A DNA stretch of 64,000 nt from Rhytidiadelphus loreus (lineage: Eukaryota; Streptophyta; Bryopsida; Hypnales; Hylocomiaceae): positions 44,087,001 through 44,151,000 of the forward strand of contig OX344765.1 of assembly GCA_947034895.1 (NCBI GenBank), given 5' to 3'. This document shows positions 61,401 to 64,000 of the stretch, one piece after another. Position 1 is the stretch's first letter. Every line of letters begins with the position of its first letter. A program made the position numbers and the translations under genes. The notes under the pieces were generated by a model, which saw nothing but the letters and a program-made list of their open reading frames with translations, did no database searches and was not told the origin of the DNA.

Positions 61401-61991
61401 AAAGTGATACGCAATGAAACATACACGTAGAAGACGTGCTTTGTTGTTGTTGTGTTGAACATGTTGGTTGTAACAAGGATCTTTGTTCATCAAAACGTAA
61501 GCTACACATATGTTGCAACGCAACAACATAAAACAAAGTTGCACTCTCCATTCCAACACACAATGTCATGTTCTATAGAACACATAAAACCTAACAAAGT
61601 CATGCAAAACCATAACACAGAAATGGCAATGAACAAATGTCAGTGAAACACGTGTCAAGTGGAACAACATCCATGCATGCCCACGTGCACTCCTACCATA
61701 GCACCACATGTACTACCCTGTCATCAGTATTTTTAGCGGCAAATACAACATGTCATATCATAGGTGGCACAACAAAAAAGAAAGTCCACGTCGATAAAGA
61801 TAGGAAAAACTAAAGATGTTTCCATCAACACAGTCAACATTGAACTGAACACAGTTTTCAACATGCCAACAGGTCAAATTCTGCATGTTTTAAACACAAT
61901 TCTCAACAAAAACAATCTGACATTTCTTGTTGGCGTATGATATTTTTTTTAACGTGGATTCTGCGTTTTCCTCCTATTGACTCCAGCACGT
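55442..61991. other. Right arm of element A without recognisable gene
   Basis: About 6.5 kb with only short frames (up to about 112 codons, at 59587-59925), none of known family. Intron-like splice signals (for example TTGCAG and GTAAGT words) occur but no coding chain could be built. ACGTG-cored words gather in the last 400 bases. It may carry 3-prime untranslated exons, regulatory sequence or an unrecognised gene. Confidence 0.4.
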
Positions 61992-62004
61992 TTTTCTTCT
62001 AGTG
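61992..62004 (-). repeat. Right terminal inverted repeat of element A
   Basis: TTTTCTTCTAGTG, followed by the ATT target duplication. It is the perfect complement of the left terminal repeat. Confidence 0.93.
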
Positions 62005-62007
62005 ATT

Positions 62008-63310
62008 AGGTGGTAAGATGACCATCATGGAAATACTTTTCTTCTTATTTGAGGTAGTCTACAAACTCTTTGGGGCCAACAGGTAAAAAATAAAATAAAA
62101 TTCCAGTTGCTACCTTAATTCTCACATTTGTCTTTGTATGGAAAAAAATCTGAATTTTTTTGCTCATGGCAATAGGACAAACCACTCATTCTACCTATCA
62201 TATCCAAGTTTACCTTATTGAGATCTAAGTAATCGTGAGTGCCTTGGCTACATTCTTGGTATTGTTGGTAAGCTCTCCACCAAAAAAGGTGCACGGACTT
62301 AGTTTCATGGCATTTGGATCTACTTTGTGAAAGTTATTGAATTTCAAAGTTTTCATAAATTAGAAAATTGAATTGAATTATCTTTTAATTTGGAATAACC
62401 AGAACTTTCACATTGCATATCCAAACGCCACGAACCAAAGCCGTTCTACTCCTTTGTGCATGAAGCTTTCTATTCATATCAAGAATGCAACTTGTTCCAT
62501 TGCAACAAAGCCCTTGCAATCCTTTGTGTATAAAACATATTGAATTTAAAAGTTTTTACGAATTAAAATATTAAAAAATGGTTTTCACTTTTTTATTGAC
62601 TATGTCAATGGCATAGGGCACACTAATAATATTTGAAACAACATTCCAATATTTTCAAAATGAAAATACAACATCAATTTCATTTGAAGGAGGTAGAAAA
62701 TCCTAGTGAGAAATTATCATCACATATTGTTTACAATAATTGCAAACTTTCTTCCATATTGAGGCAAGGAGTTAGTTAAGCATGATAGGGGGGTTCATTT
62801 TTATTTAGAGGGGTAGGACCTTGATTATAGTGTCCTATTTCCCGCCCTTTTAGAATAGTGTATACAATTGAAAACGTCTTTCATTAGAGAAATTTTGGAC
62901 TTTTCCAAGGGTTGCTAGGGTGTGATAAGGCACTTTAATTCGTGAGCCCTATTGAGCTATTGAAAGGACAAAATCTGAAACAAAAAAGAGATTCACCTTG
63001 TGTAAATATCTAGAATGACAAGGAGTACATATTCATTTTCTATAGTACTAATCAAAATTGAAATAGTGCCATATTGGATTACAACAATTTCTACCATAAT
63101 GAAATTTGGTGGTGAGACGGGACAAATTAATAGTTGTGATCAACAATTTAATTCTAACAATTCTCTGTGGCAAAATATTCTTGCTTTTCAGTGGATGAAA
63201 TCACTAATTTCCTACCAAATCGTGGGACAATATTGCTCTATTTAATGTACAATGTACATTTTTGTTGATTTGTTTGGGTTGTCCGAGATTTAGCAAAAAG
63301 AGAGTGTACA
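62008..63310. other. AT-rich non-coding flank
   Basis: No gene recognised. The 76-codon frame at 63015-63245 resembles parts of the R1-type repeat environment rather than a protein family. Confidence 0.35.
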
Positions 63311-63314
63311 CCAT

Positions 63315-63650
63315 ATATAAGGTAATAGGTTCATAAAGCGCTCAAGCTTTGAAATCGCCCACCTCTTGAAATGTACACTATTTGTACACGTTGCTTTTTC
63401 ATTGTATCAGCAATGTACAAATACTTTACATTTCAGGAGATGGGCGATTTTAGAGCCCACTGCATTTGAACTTCAAAAATTCATAACTAATTCCCGAAAG
63501 CTCCAAAACATATGAAACAACTTGGGTTGGATGCCGATTCCACTTGCCTTTCAAGGATAATTTACTGAAAAATATTTAAAGAAGTGTCACCTCCCCCAAA
63601 TCGGTTCCAACTCTTAAATGGTTGATTTAAGAACCTGTTACCTTATCTTC
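63315..63650. repeat. Fold-back: inner hairpin plus outer inverted words
   Basis: The inner arms, about 63350-63388 and 63408-63450, share AATCGCCCA(C/T)CTC, TGAAATGTA and TATTTGTACA in inverted orientation with about six mismatches. The outer words ATAAGGTAA(T/C)AGGTTC lie inverted at about 63320-63335 and 63630-63646. Together they suggest a small palindromic transposable element. Target duplications were not identified. Confidence 0.6.
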
Positions 63651-64000
63651 TGCCACGGTAGTTCAATTCCCCATTTGGATGTTTTTCGTGGACGAGGCCT
63701 GCAGAGAGGGAACTGAAAGGCAGCCACTACTGTATGTAAGTTGAAACGGTCGGTACTATACTTACTGTAGCAATTTCCAACATGATAATGAAACTTGGTG
63801 CTGAACCCAATTTTCGAGGTGACGATAAATTGTACCACCGCACTACAGTAACATCATAGGACAAATCATCGCAGCTGCCTGTGGTCGAAAATTGAATTTC
63901 AACAATTCCCGGTGACTGTGGTACACATCTTTGAACTATGATCCATTGCAAAACTGTCGGTTGTGGCGTGAGTCGAGTGACTTCTGGTCTTCATCATCCG
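63651..64000. other. Window end, no gene recognised
   Basis: Slightly GC-richer than the preceding sequence, which could mean a gene lies just beyond the window. Only short frames are visible. Confidence 0.3.

Larger units (their letters stand above)
37656..62004. mobile_element. Complete CACTA DNA transposon A (24,349 bp), candidate autonomous
   Basis: The left end starts CACTAGAAGAAAAGCATG. The right end, in reverse complement, starts CACTAGAAGAAAAACGTG: 13 bases perfect. ATT precedes it (37653-37655) and follows it (62005-62007), a perfect 3-bp target duplication. Inside are an intact-looking TNP2 transposase gene on the minus strand and a TNPA-like gene on the plus strand, transcribed away from each other. 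CACTA element D is inserted between them. Without D and its target duplication the element would be 20,950 bp. In maize En/Spm both proteins come from one transcript by alternative splicing; here the arrangement is divergent. Confidence 0.93.

Overview
The window is nuclear DNA of a land plant: AT-rich, intron-containing and dominated by transposable elements. There are three plant gene families with GT-AG introns (an FPF1-like reading frame, a GALT29A-type GT29 glycosyltransferase and a phytocyanin). At least four CACTA-type DNA transposons are present. The species cannot be named from sequence alone. No prokaryotic operon, CRISPR array, rRNA or intact tRNA gene was found.

Layout. 1-6.2 kb: decayed repeats, no gene. 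6.2-15 kb: a degraded CACTA element (element B) with a left terminus at 6239, a minus-strand TNP2 pseudogene and a plus-strand TNPA-like pseudogene. The latter is interrupted by a complete 1,512-bp non-autonomous CACTA (element C, 12687-14198, TSD TGT) and carries a perfect 35-bp hairpin. 15.6-17.7 kb: a gene island with the FPF1-like frame and a four-exon GT29 gene. 18-28 kb: inverted duplications, hairpins and dispersed repeat copies. 28.2-30.8 kb: a G-rich tract and a two-exon, GPI-anchored, Pro-rich phytocyanin. 31-37.6 kb: repeats, including an interrupted second copy of a fold-back element and a 2.5-kb field of one degenerate short motif. 37,656-62,004: a 24,349-bp CACTA transposon (element A). 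62-64 kb: repeats and a hairpin.

The standout is element A. It has 13-bp perfect terminal inverted repeats, a 3-bp target duplication (ATT on both sides), and two divergently transcribed multi-exon genes whose inferred splice joins all keep frame. One is a TNP2-family transposase of 1,119 residues in four exons. The other is an 838-residue TNPA-like protein in seven exons. A 3,396-bp CACTA element (element D, TSD ATA) is inserted in the spacer between the two genes and leaves both coding regions untouched. Element A is therefore a candidate autonomous element, and smaller elements C and D look like non-autonomous relatives of CACTA type.

The two best host genes are linked in theme. GALT29A-type enzymes galactosylate arabinogalactan proteins, and the phytocyanin 12 kb away has an arabinogalactan-type Pro-rich tail. 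This is a biochemical parallel, not evidence of co-regulation.
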